Source: Tyto alba
Lineage: Eukaryota; Chordata; Aves; Strigiformes; Tytonidae
Length of the DNA: 64,000 nucleotides
Assembly: GCF_018691265.1 (NCBI RefSeq)
Contig: NW_024881277.1
Coordinates: forward strand, 7,677,080 to 7,741,079
Direction: 5' to 3'
Shown here: positions 33,818 to 43,765 of the stretch, one piece after another
Numbering within the stretch: position 1 is the first letter of the stretch
Layout: each line of letters starts with the position of its first letter
Made by a program: the position numbers and the translations under genes
The notes under the pieces: generated by a model
Told to the model about the DNA's origin: nothing
What the model saw: only the letters and a program-made list of their open reading frames with translations
The model's database searches: none

Positions 33818-34042
33818 TTAAACAGCATGTGTCTCAGGCTGGGCCGAGGGATGTGCTCCCAGACTTTGGGGACGGGGAGAGGAAGGAGATGGTGGTTTAC
33901 GTAAGCAGATACAACTACATGGGCACTTGAAAGAGGAACATTTACAAGGGCAAAAGATATGTAGTAAAAAGGCAAACAAAGTGAGGGCTACCAACATCAA
34001 GGCTGCATAATAAATTGCTGCCCATACATAAGCACGCTCCAT
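33818..34042 (-). CDS. Small Cys-rich single-pass membrane ORF (antisense), uncertain
   Basis: From the Met at about 34,042 the minus frame reads a short N-terminus, one hydrophobic span (AALMLVALTLFAFLLHIF), then a dense Cys cluster (CPCKCSSFKCPCSCICLRK), then a Pro/Ser-rich tail, 74 residues in all. An upstream in-frame ATG at 34,153 would extend it to 111. The architecture looks protein-like, with probable palmitoylation, but it is antisense to the polyadenylation signal of the insert. It may be chance. Confidence 0.25.
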   Translation of the reverse strand: MERAYVWAAIYYAALMLVALTLFAFLLHIFCPCKCSSFKCPCSCICLRKPPSPSSPRPQSLGAHPSAQPETHAV

Positions 34043-34382
34043 TGTTTCCGCGGTTTCGGAGGTACAAGAGTGAGAGCGCAAGTGGTCAACAGGCCTGGTC
34101 CGTAGGGATCGGGAGTCAGGGTCCACATACACAGCAGGAAAATGGATTTCCACACCCCCAGTCCAAAGCGCATGTGTTGTTGGAGGGTCTCGAAAGTTCG
34201 GCTATACCTGGATGGCAAAAACAACTGCCAGGCCCGCCCAGATCTAGGCAACACAGGCATTCTGGGTGGAAGAGAAACTTCCGCTCATTGCGCACTTGGA
34301 CCTTCCTCGGTCAAGCCCCTAGCCTGGGGCTGGACTATCCCCACTAATCTTACCGATCCCGCTGGATTGCAATTTTGGGAAG

Positions 34383-34538
34383 ATGGGAGTAGGGGACGAT
34401 CCCGTGTGCGCCGCCCTGCTGTTGGGATTTTTTGTTATATTGGTAGTGATCGTCGTTGCCATTGCAGTATGCGAGGGAATGTCTCGTGGCTGGTGTCGGA
34501 GAAGATCACCTCCTCCCCCCAGTCCTCCAAGATCATGA
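34383..34538 (+). CDS. 51-residue single-pass membrane ORF
   Basis: ATG 34,383 to TGA 34,536-34,538. It has a nine-residue acidic N-terminus, a strong hydrophobic span (LLLGFFVILVVIVVAIAV), then a basic Cys-containing stretch (RGWCRRR) and SPPPPSPP. This suits a small type III membrane protein, a viroporin-like protein, or the anchor and tail of a larger glycoprotein. The preceding frame (34,142-34,380) holds an NLT site and WEDG but is one base out of register. It is in the sense orientation of the polyadenylated insert, about 300 nt before its poly(A). Function is unknown. Confidence 0.4.
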   Translation: MGVGDDPVCAALLLGFFVILVVIVVAIAVCEGMSRGWCRRRSPPPPSPPRS

Positions 34539-34870
34539 AGACAACTAAGATGCCCTCGAAACCTTGATGAGGTGATGGAAACAGACTTATAGTTCAAAGA
34601 AGAAAATGTTACTCATCAGCGGAATTACCACGCAGAGCATGACTGTTGTTCTTGGACTCTTTCTATCTTTCTATCGCAATTGCCCCCGTGAGCAGGGGTA
34701 ACAAGAACTCGAAGGACAACATCCGAAGGACAGTGCTGATATCTTTGTTTCTTATTTTCTCTCTTTCTGATTGTGTCGCGTGGGACTTTGCTGGATTGTT
34801 ATACAGTTAATTATTTCAGGTTCTTGTTTGCTAATAAATTGTTGATTATTGTTCAAAAAAAAAAAAAAAA

Positions 34871-35050
34871 GGTACAAGACATAAAACTGGAAAATGGACT
34901 GATAGAATGGTTACAAATCTACACAACTTGGGAATTAGTGGGTGGCTGAAAGGTATGTTGATGCATGGACTGGCAATGCTGATTGTCATTATGACTGTCA
35001 TGATGGTATTGGGGTCTGTGTGGAAATGCTTTATGAATGCTATGAATTGA
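34871..35050 (+). pseudogene. ERV env TM C-terminus (membrane anchor)
   Basis: The frame TDRMVTNLHNLGISGWLKGM continues into a hydrophobic anchor (LAMLIVIMTVMMVLGSVW) and a short tail ending NAMN at TGA. It immediately follows the A16 of the insert, so the insert splits env. The upstream TM ectodomain is missing here. Confidence 0.7.
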
Positions 35051-35075
35051 GCATTAAAAGGAGTCTGGATTGTCT

Positions 35076-35091
35076 AAAAAGAAAAAGGGGG
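35076..35091 (+). other. Polypurine tract 1
   Basis: AAAAAGAAAAAGGGGG, identical to the tract at 35,462-35,477. Confidence 0.75.
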
Positions 35092-35093
35092 AA

Positions 35094-35460
35094 ATGTGGT
35101 AGGATTTTTTAGGGATCAGGGTCATGCACTGATCCTACAGGGTTTGGACAATCCAGGCTGGGTCTCTGAGCAGAAAACTGCCCCATGGTAATCCTGCCCT
35201 TGAGGTCACCTGGAAGGGTAAGAATGAGGAAGTCAAGTTAGTGCTTCCTTCCTGTCTGAATGCCTGTATAAACTAAATCTAAAGTAGACTTAGTTTATAC
35301 ACGTCAATTAACGATGCAGACCTATCACAGCACTTCCGGGTGGGGTGGGGGGTGTGATAACTGCCTTTAGCCAATAGACTGTAAGCTTGCATGCTTAAGT
35401 TGTGCTTTATCAGGTATTAAGAAAGTCTTTGAATGAACGTTAAGGCAGACTCTGCTCGTA
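35094..35460 (+). mobile_element. LTR-like spacer between two polypurine tracts
   Basis: It starts TGTGGTAGGA after the first tract and ends near CTCGTACA before the second. It has two hairpin-forming inverted repeats (GGATCAG/CTGATCC near 35,116-35,144, and 35,265-35,301) and CCAATAG near 35,371. No AATAAA is present. It could be a partial LTR or duplicated U3. Confidence 0.4.
35265..35301. repeat. Perfect 12-bp inverted repeat
   Basis: Arms TGTATAAACTAA (35,265-35,276) and TTAGTTTATACA (35,290-35,301) enclose a 13-nt loop. Confidence 0.95.
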
Positions 35461-35461
35461 C

Positions 35462-35477
35462 AAAAAGAAAAAGGGGG
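35462..35477 (+). other. Polypurine tract 2
   Basis: A second exact copy of AAAAAGAAAAAGGGGG, three bases before the LTR TG. Confidence 0.8.
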
Positions 35478-35480
35478 ACT

Positions 35481-35916
35481 TGTTGGAGAATGGCTCAGAG
35501 ACAAGGGTCCTGAGCCCACCGAGCAATTGTACGATCAGAGCCTGTTCTAGGGGCTGATGCTGCCTCGCTGATGCTGGGCCTCACTAGGGTTTGCCTGCAG
35601 CTGCTCGCAGCTGCTGATACATGAAGAATGTCAAGGACGCTTCAGCCCTGTGTACCGTGGTGTGTCGAAAACAGGTTAAGAGGAATTAGAAATAGTGGCC
35701 TGAGAAACTTAGTGTTATGAGAAGCTTGTGCTGTTAGCTAACTGCAAGTAGGTGGACCATGCGAATACGACCTTAGAGCTTAAGCCAATCAGCTAGTGAC
35801 TAGTAGGCATAATAATTAGCGTTGTCTGTATAAATATATGTACCCTGGACTAATAAAGAGAGTACGACATTCATCGCATCTGTGTGAGGTCTAACTCCGG
35901 TCTCGCACTCCGTACA
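35481..35916 (+). mobile_element. 3' LTR of gammaretrovirus-like ERV (copy B locus)
   Basis: The 436 bp element begins TGTTGGAGAA and ends CCGTACA. U3 has AGCCAATCAG (CCAAT box, near 35,783) and GTATAAATATATG (TATA, near 35,830). R has AATAAAG near 35,853. No matching 5' LTR is present; the ERV-L LTR sits at the 5' end instead. Confidence 0.85.
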
Positions 35917-37513
35917 AGGTCCTTCCTACACCTCAGCACAGAGCAGTGTCCACTCTCCTCCCCTACGCTGCCCAGCCCATCCCTCTACAGTGGTTTTGGT
36001 CAGAAGGGACCTCTGGACGTCTCTAGCACCGCGGGCTGCTCTGATCAGGGATAAGTTTACAGTTAGATCAGATTGGTCAGTGCTTTCTCCTGAGCTAGGT
36101 CTAATCATGATGATTTTTTTCCCTGTTAAACTCTTTAGAAATTAGAGTTTTGAAACTCACAGGCCCCTGGCCCAGTGCTGGCCCACTGTCATTGTGGGTT
36201 TGGGGTTCTTTTCTTTCCTCAAAACCTCATTTGAAATTTCACCTCCTGCTTCTTGTCCTTGCCTTCTGTGATTCCCACCCAGATCATCCATCACACCGAC
36301 TCAGAGCAATGCTAATCGCAACCTACTCTCCAAGCATGACCTCACTGGGACCCCCTAGGGCCATGCAGGCAGGCTGTTGTGGCCAGCTCCACACAGGAGG
36401 ACAACAGCACCAAGAGCCTGGGGGCACCACTCCTTCCTCAGCCACTTCACTGGCCTGCTGGAGCACCAGGACAGCAAGGACTTGTGGCTCAGCAACAACC
36501 AACAGACCCAGAGTCTGGACATTGCCTTGATTTAGCTGAACATCATCATTTTTCCATTGGAGGCCGTTGCCCAGCCCAGGTCACCTCCCTTCTGATCTCC
36601 CCCCATCCTTACTCTGCTCTGGGCAGCCTCTCCTGGCCCCCTCCTTGTGCTCTCCATATGGCCCCAGGATCTTTAGGGATCACTGCTGCAAACCCCCTCC
36701 CAAAGGGTCTGTGGAGGTGGCAGTGCTTGAAGGGAGGGCCTATGGTGCATTTCCAAGGGGAGCAGGGGTGTTTGGCTGTGCCTGAGGGTGAGATGAATCA
36801 CTCTGCAGCCTCCTTTCCTTGTGCCTGCTGCATCCCCATGGCCTCCTCTGGGATTGCAGAGTCCTTGTTTTCCTGAAGATACCTGGATTTAGCACTTTCC
36901 CTTTGAGTGACTCCCAACCTTGGGTGATCTCTCAATTTATGGGGCTCCAGTTCCTGCCCGCCCCAGGCACCTGCTGTTCATGGAGATACCCCGTGGTCTT
37001 CAGGCAGCTCCAGGCTCCCCTCCTTAAGGACTTCATCTGCATATCACTGTGGGACAACCATGGAAATGGAATTCAGCGACCATTCACCATCTCCACTGTC
37101 ACTAAACATGGATGCCATGACATTGAGCTCTTGGCCCCTGACTACATGGAGTAACTGACACTCAGGGAGCAGTTGCTTGTGCCTATTCCTAGCACCAGCT
37201 TTGGTAGAAGACCCTAACCTTTCGGCAGTGCACTGGGAAGATCCCATTTTATTGTAGATATCCTATGAGAGAGTCAGCTCTGACCCAGTGTTAGACATAG
37301 TTTATACAGGCTCCAGGAGACAGAGCAGAGTCATATCTCAGTACAAGCGAGTTGAATCTAAACATTTGTGTAGGAAAAAAACAACCACAGATTACCAAAA
37401 ACAATAATGATAACTATAAAAATGAGAATGATAACAAAAATTGTGATGATAATTCAAATTATGTTAATGATAATAATAAAAAAGCATAGACCTAGCATGG
37501 GATACCCTACGAG
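35917..37513. other. Downstream flank of OR gene 2
   Basis: No gene is supported. 36,800-37,250 resembles 45,840-46,320 downstream of OR gene 3 (CTCCTTTCCTTGTGCCTGCTG; TGCACTGGGAAGATCCC), as part of the duplicated unit. 37,370-37,490 is an A/T-rich degenerate GATAAT run. Confidence 0.5.
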
Positions 37514-38470
37514 TCACTTCTGCAGAGAGGAGGGAAACTTAACAGTATTGATAAATAGCCATGAAATCACTTTCCTAATGGCATCCTTGATCTCCTTGTT
37601 CCTCATGCTGTAGATAAGGGGGTTCACTGATGGAGGCACCACTGAGTACAGAAGAGCCACCTCCAGATCTTGGGAAGGGGAAGAGATGGAGGGGGGCTTC
37701 AGGTAGGCAAACATGGCAGTGATGACAAACAGGGAGACCACAGCCAGGTGCGGAAGGCACGTGGAGAAGGCTTTGTGCCATTCCTCAGAGGTGATCCTCA
37801 GCGCGGCCCTGAAGATCTGCACATAGGACACCACAATGAAAATAAAGCACCCGGATGTTAAACAGGCACCAACCAAAAGAACCCAAATTTCCCTGAGGAA
37901 GGAGTTGGCGCAGGAGAGCTTGAGGATCTGGGGAACTTCACAGAAGAACTGGTTAATGGCATTGCCTTGGCACAGTGGTAGTGAGAATGTATTGGCTGTG
38001 TGTAGCACGGCATTGAGAAACCCACTACCCCAGGCAGCTGCTGCCATGTGGACACAAGCTCTGCTGCCCAGGAGGGTCCCGTAGTGCAGGGGTTGGCAGA
38101 TGGCAACGTAGCGGTCATAGGCCATGATGGTGAGAAGAGAAAATTCTGCTGACATCAAGAAGGCAAACAGAAACTCTTGCGCAGTACATCCTGCATATGA
38201 AATGGCCTTGGTGTCCCAGATCAAGTTAGCCATGGCTTTAGGGACAGTGGTGGAGATGGATCCCAGATCGAGGAGGGAGAGGTTGAGGAGGAAGAAGTAC
38301 ATGGGGGTGTGGAGGTGGTGGTCGCAGGTGATGGCTGTGATGATGAGGCCGTTGCCCAGGAGGGCAGCCAGGTAGATGCCCAGGAAGAGCCAGAAGTGCA
38401 GGAGCTGCAGCTCCCGAGTGTCTGCGAATGCCAGGAGGAGGAACTGGGTGATGAAGCTGCTGTTGGACAT
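37514..38470 (-). CDS. Olfactory receptor, OR14-like (OR gene 2)
   Basis: An odorant GPCR of olfactory neurons. The 318-residue frame is intact. The start MSNSS lies 24 nt inside the exon after the acceptor at 38,494-38,495. Hallmarks are the N-terminal glycosylation site, LLGNGLII, HTPMYFFLLNLSLLDL, MAYDRYVAICQPL, SYVQIF, KAFSTCLPHL and NPLIYSMRN. In IC3, SEEWHKAF replaces SEQGRHKAF of its neighbours, one residue shorter. The C-terminal tail is longer (WLFINTVKFPSSLQK), because the usual stop is passed. An out-of-frame ATG lies 17 nt upstream of the start and could lower translation. The ligand is unknown. Confidence 0.95.
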   Translation of the reverse strand: MSNSSFITQFLLLAFADTRELQLLHFWLFLGIYLAALLGNGLIITAITCDHHLHTPMYFFLLNLSLLDLGSISTTVPKAMANLIWDTKAISYAGCTAQEFLFAFLMSAEFSLLTIMAYDRYVAICQPLHYGTLLGSRACVHMAAAAWGSGFLNAVLHTANTFSLPLCQGNAINQFFCEVPQILKLSCANSFLREIWVLLVGACLTSGCFIFIVVSYVQIFRAALRITSEEWHKAFSTCLPHLAVVSLFVITAMFAYLKPPSISSPSQDLEVALLYSVVPPSVNPLIYSMRNKEIKDAIRKVISWLFINTVKFPSSLQK

Positions 38471-38493
38471 CTGCTGCCTCTGAGCATGGAGTC

Positions 38494-38495
38494 CT
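38494..38495 (-). other. Splice acceptor of OR gene 2 coding exon
   Basis: The minus strand reads CTGTCTTTTTCCCCCTGGACAG, then GACTCC, a strong pyrimidine tract and AG just before the coding start. Confidence 0.6.
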
Positions 38496-39150
38496 GTCCA
38501 GGGGGAAAAAGACAGTTACAATTTGGGGCAGAGTTCTGTGAGTAAATTTTTATGAATTACTCAATGCTCCCTTTCTCTGTCCCCTGTCCCCACCCAAACA
38601 CACATTACCTCCCTCCTTGCTCGTCTCTCAGGCTGAGCCTCTGGGTTGTGCAGGCTGAGTGACTTTCCAGCAGCAGTGGCCTTGGCCCATTGGCTCTGGA
38701 GGAGTCAGCCCTTCTCTACAGCAGAGGGTATGACAGAAAAGGTATGAAATCAACAGTTCATGTCAGCTATAATTCACTAGTAATGCAGAAGTGCTCTTCA
38801 GCATCTTCCAGGAGGACAACCCCAGAGAGACTGTTGGCTGTGCCACAGCTGCAGTGAGCAGACAGAGCCAGCTCATTCCCCGGCCCCAGGCACTGTGTTG
38901 CCCTGAGCCCTCTGGGTTAGGATGGGCTGGGGCACTTTGCTCCCCTGGACACATCTACAGGGCAAGACCCAATCTTTCATTGTCTGAGCTGCAGCTGAAA
39001 CCCTCCTCCCCAGAGGGACTGAGGGCAAGAATAAGGGCAGCACAGACAGGAGGGGAAATACAGAGACATGCCCCAATGCTGCTGCTGAAGGAGGAAGAAC
39101 AGGGGGAGAGAGAAAGTTACTGGGATGTTCAAAGTCCTAAAGGGTCAGGA
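38496..39150. other. Intron of OR gene 2
   Basis: No coding signal. It lies between the coding exon and the upstream module. Confidence 0.45.
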
Positions 39151-40545
39151 TGCCATCGGGGTGATGAAGCCTGGGAATACATGGCCTTGGGGCAGAAGCT
39201 CTGCTGAGTGAGAGTAGAGACCAGGGGAGGGGTCTGCACTGCAGGGGATGGCAGGGAGTTTCCTGAATCCCCCCTCCCTCGGTATCTCTGGGAGCAGCTC
39301 CCTCTCCCTCTCTCTCCCTGCCCTCTGTTGCCTGGAGATGTCCCTGCCAGGGGCTCTTTCTCTGTCCCCATGTCTCCTCCCTGTCAGTGCCCACAGACCC
39401 CATCCGACCTGCTGCGTGATCAGCTCTGCCCTGCAGACACCTCCTGACAGCATGCATAGTCTAAGGATAGCTCAGTGTTTGGAGGCCCTAAAGAACAGCT
39501 GAGATCAACCCTGAGGATTATGTTGATGCTGATCATTGGGCTGAAGGTGGTTAAGGCTTTATGAATTCCTTGCTGACCTATTAACCTGTCACTGCAATGC
39601 TCAAGGAGTCTTGGTGTCTTGTACAAACATGACATCTCCATTAACATCTCTGTGCCTCCCCATCACAGCAGGAAACCGAAAGCACAGACTCTAGAAAGTG
39701 ACTTTGCTTCAGGTAGCCCCTGCCTTGTCCTTCCCACTGAAACATCCCCCAGGTAATATCCTGAAGGTGATCTGGAGCTGTGAGCAGTCCTGACACAGAC
39801 AGCAATCTCTCTCAACAGCAGAAGGAGCCTGCCCTGGCGGGAGTTTCTCCATCCCCCCACAGATTCTCCCCACAGCTCTGTGGGGAGCTCCCCGGGCAGG
39901 CTGAGTGCTGACCCTGGCAGGCAGCAGAGTACCTGCCCCAGCACACAGCCCCCTGGGGTGCAGGGACCCTGCTGGGAAGGACAGCCCTGGGCACCCCTGC
40001 CTGCACACCCGGCTGCACACCCCTGCAGCCGGCCCCAGGAAAAGGGAGATGGGATGCCCTGACCCTCTGAGGGTGCAGCAGGGAATCCCTGCTCTGCACC
40101 ATGTCCTTCTCCACACAAAAGAAACCCTGAGAGCCATCCTGCCAGATCCTATCTGCTCTGGGATGGGCCAGCTCTAAGAGACCCTCCAGGACTCTCAGGT
40201 ACATTGCCCTGCACCCACAGACTTACCGAGTCAAGGGCTGTGAAGATTTCTCCTGCAGTGAGCTCTCAGCATCCTCCCACTCCACGCTGCCTGGAACCTC
40301 TCCCTGCCTCGCTGCTCTGCCCTGGGTGCCTGCAGGCAGTGCCCCCAGCCCTGCTGCGCTTTGCAGAGGAGCTGCTCCTGGGCAGAGCTGTCTCTCACAA
40401 GCACTGCTCAGTGGCCAGGAGCTCCCTCCGGCCCAGGAGCCCGGCCCAGCTCAGCAGCAGGGGACCAGCCCAAGGCGGCACTTTCTCTGTCCCCTCTGGG
40501 CTCCCTCCGGGTGTCCCTGGGGCTCCAGGGGAACTGCTGTGAACC
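39150..40545 (-). repeat. OR upstream module, copy 2
   Basis: Shares ordered landmarks with 20,850-22,230 but lacks the (TCC)n tract and has an altered block near 40,050-40,200. It carries a donor at 40,221-40,226. Confidence 0.8.
40227..40470 (-). other. Predicted non-coding first exon of OR gene 2
   Basis: The minus strand reads TTGACTCG then GTAAGTCTGTGG, a perfect donor. The intron to 38,495 would be about 1.7 kb. The exon start is unknown. Confidence 0.45.
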
Positions 40546-42185
40546 AGGCTGAAGGAATCGCTGATGTTCCCTCCCTCAGCTGGGGAGAAACGCTTATTTC
40601 CAGCAGTGTCATTTCTCGTCAGGATAGGCTTATGTATAAGATTCATCTTTTCTTGTCTTAATATCCAACAGGACTTGCAGACAGTGACAAGGAGGGATTT
40701 CTTTTACCCCTGATGAGGAACTGATTCAGCTGAGTCTGTTGAGGCATCTCACTCTAGACTTGTGGTCCTGGGCCTAGAAGGGGATTCAGCTCCCTCTCAT
40801 GGCTGTCACAAACCCACAGAGCTGGGGTTCCTCTCTCCTCAGTTCAGGTGTGCACAAAATAGTCACCTGCATGTGAAAAGCTTGTCTCATCTGCCCTGCT
40901 AATTAATGGAGATGGAGGCCAGCAGTGAGCTCCTTAGACAAATACCTGGTGACATTTGGGGTGCCCGAGGTGGTCCAAGATATGTGCAAGTAGCTGCAAG
41001 CTCTAACAGAGCAGCTCTGAGAGATGGGGCAGCACCTGGGGGCAGCATCCTGGAGCCTGGTTGTGAGTTCCTTTGCCCAACAGCAGATGCCCACATTTAG
41101 GATGACTGAACGTTTCCCTACTCCGTATGTTCATGGCAGCCTAAAGAGATATTTATCTGACCAAATGGAATCATGTACCCTAGGAAGATCTAAGCCTTTC
41201 CTTCCTTTTGTCATTAGCTGAGTTTCCCACCTGTCCTTTGAATATAATGGCAGTTTTCTCATGTACATCCCTTCAGTGCTTAACCTAATTTAGTGCAGAT
41301 GAATCTCAGTTTAATATCCAAATACAGGATATGCAAATACAGGCCAGTAGTGCTACGTGAGATACTGGGACTTTCCAGCACAACTGCGCGTCACTGACAT
41401 GGACAGCACAGGCCCTCTGCAGGGACCTCCCCCCATTCAGCCTGGTCGTGCTACAGGCACCGTGCTGGGCACCGCGGACAGATTCAGTGCCCCTGGGCCA
41501 GCCCCCGCATCCCACTGCAGTGAGGCAAGGGCTGGCCATTCCCTGTCACGCAGGTGCAGGGCAGGGCGTGAATACAGAGCACATCACACCGGGGTCTCAC
41601 TCGTGTGCCTTCACTTTCAAACTATGACGATTCTTCTCTCCCCCATCATTAACCACCCCCTCAATGTTACCATTCCCTCTTTCCTCCTCCTCCTCCTCCT
41701 TAATTTCTCTTTCACTATCCTAATACCCTCCAAAAAGAATAGCCTAGCCTGTTAATGCTTTCCCCATTGGCCATGCATTTCTTTTTTTGTACCCTCTTTT
41801 AGTATTGCTGAGATGGCTGCTGTAGCATTTTGCTCCTTGGGCGGCAACCCCATTAAACACAAAATTCTCTTTCATTACCTGTAGTGTCTTTCAACTCCTC
41901 ATATTGTTGTCTTGTTTGAGGATTGGCCCATGAGCCTGAAATGCTGAAATGTTGAAGTTTCAGTCCTTAGGTACCTTGGCACAGTTTCCTATTTGGCCAA
42001 CAGAAATCTCCTGAAGATTTACAAGGAGGAAGGTTTTGCAAGGAGAAGGGGGGGAAGGTCCACACCAGGAGCAGAATAACCCCTTGCTCCAGGACAGGCT
42101 TTAACAGGACTGGCTGAGGAGCGGCCTTGAGGAGTTGAGCATGGGAGTTATGATGGATGCTATATGCACCAGTGGGCTTCCCCTT
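40546..42185. other. Unassigned sequence
   Basis: No gene is supported. A short (TCC)n tract occurs at 41,683-41,700. Confidence 0.5.
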
Positions 42186-42660
42186 TCAGTGGGTGGATGG
42201 AGAAACTGGAGAAGGTCCAGAGGAAGTCTGTCGTGATGGGGTTTTGGCTCTGAAGCACATGAATATGGAATATATGGAAAGGCTGAGGGAACGGAGCCTC
42301 TTCAGCCTGCTGAAGGAGAGGCACAGGGCACTCTAAAAGCAAGTGACGCCTACCTGAATAGATCATGGTGGAGCCAAACTCTTCTCTGGTGGAAGACGGT
42401 ATGGCAGAGGCAACTGCCACAAAGTGCCTCTTGAGAACTTCACCCTGGGCAACAGGAAAATCTGACTAACAGGCTGGTGCTGCAGTGCAGCAGGACACCC
42501 AGAGACTCTCTGTGATCTCCATCTCTGGAGGTTTTCAGGGTTCAACTCCACCAGGAGTTGAGGGTCTCTACAGCATAAGCTCTTGGGACAATGCAGGGTG
42601 CAACTGCCCTGTGCTCAGGAAGTCTCTCGTCCTGCCTTTGGTTCCAGGTAGGGCCAGCTC
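42186..42660 (+). mobile_element. CR1 LINE 3' fragment, sense
   Basis: Reads GGAGAAGGTCCAGAGGAAG, then GGAAAGGCTGAGGGAACGG, then CTCTTCAGCCTGCTGAAGGAG and TGATCTCCATCTCTGGAGGTTTTCA. Degraded sense CR1 text. Confidence 0.7.
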
Positions 42661-42684
42661 TGAGGTCAGAGCCGGTTGCTCAAC

Positions 42685-43765
42685 TGTTGTGGTTTGAGCT
42701 CAGAGGGTATCTGAGCACCACACAGCCGCTCACTCCTCCCTTCCTTCCCAGCAATGAGAAGGGACAAATAAGCCAGGCTTGGGCTTCAAGATAGGACCAG
42801 GAGGGGCAAATTACCCATAATGGTCACAGGCAAAAGGCAAACTCGTTAGGGGAAGAAAAAGAGAACATAGATATATTACAGACACTAACAACAACACATA
42901 GCAGAATAAGACAGTGAGAAGCATTGCCCCGTCTTGAGAACACCTTCCCCCCACCCCTCTCTTCTTCCCAGGCTCAGCTCTGCTCCCGATATCTCTACCT
43001 CCTCCCCCAGCGGCGCAGGGGCAGGGAATCGGGGGGTGCAGTCAGTGCTGCCTTTTCTTCCATCTTCGGTGGGGGGAGCTGCTGGAACTTGTTCCCCTGC
43101 TCCATCATGGTCCCCCTCTCACAGCAGACAGTCCTCCACAAACTTTTTCCGATGTGACTCCCTCCCAAGGGCCGCAGCATTTCCCTACGCTTCTCCAATG
43201 TGGGGCATCAACTTTCTCCAACTGGAGTCCCTCCCATGGGCTGCAGCCCTTCCCAAGCTGCTCTGGCGTGGGGCACCCCCACATACTGAAATCCTCCCAG
43301 CGCTGAACTACAGTAACAGTGAGGTCTGCCTTTTCCCGCATGATCCCAGGTTTTTTTGGGCACTGTCACCTTGGTGATCTATGCAAAACACAGACCATAA
43401 ATCAGTGTCTGCCCCACCGTGGATCTTCATGGGTGGCAGGGGGAGGGACACCCTGTCATCTCACCAGAGGATACAGGGGGGTCTCTGCTCCAGCACACCT
43501 CCCCCCTCCTTTCTTCCTCCGTTCCTCCATTGACCTTTGTGTTCACGCAGCTGCCTCAATTCCTCGTTACAAGTCCCACTCCTTCTCACCACGTCCCTTC
43601 TTAAACATATTAGCGCAGAGGCGCAGTTGACTGCCTTGGCCTTGGTGTGGAGGTGGGGCAGATTTGGAGCCGGGGAAGCTTCAAGAAACTTCTCCCAGGG
43701 GCCATCCCTATCGCCACCTCCCTCGCTACGAAAAACAACCCCACCACTCACTGAAACCCAGGACA
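42685..43765 (-). mobile_element. Long solo LTR (about 1.08 kb), minus orientation
   Basis: Ends TGTTGTGGTTTGAG and CCCAGGACA have the same terminal pattern as the ERV-L-like LTRs, but the body differs and is twice as long. It holds tandem-like GGGCTGCAGCCCTTCCCAAGCTGCTCTGGCGTGGGGCA and CTTCTTAAACATATTAGCGCAGAGGCGC blocks. No internal retroviral sequence adjoins. I see no clear target duplication. Confidence 0.6.

Larger units (their letters stand above)
32966..34870 (+). mobile_element. Polyadenylated insert of unknown origin within ERV
   Basis: About 1.9 kb between two A runs. The right end has AATAAA at 34,833-34,838 followed 16 nt later by A16, the structure of a retroposed mRNA. After the insert, env TM coding resumes. 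Inside are a Cys-rich reading (CLECMYGCHEAWFC near 33,098-33,145), a zinc-knuckle-like LCYNCIGKGHEL, an uninterrupted 33,390-33,680 frame without ATG, a Pro/Asn-rich piece at 33,690-33,830, and small membrane ORFs. I recognise no host gene. It could be a spliced ERV transcript or a foreign mRNA. Confidence 0.5.
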
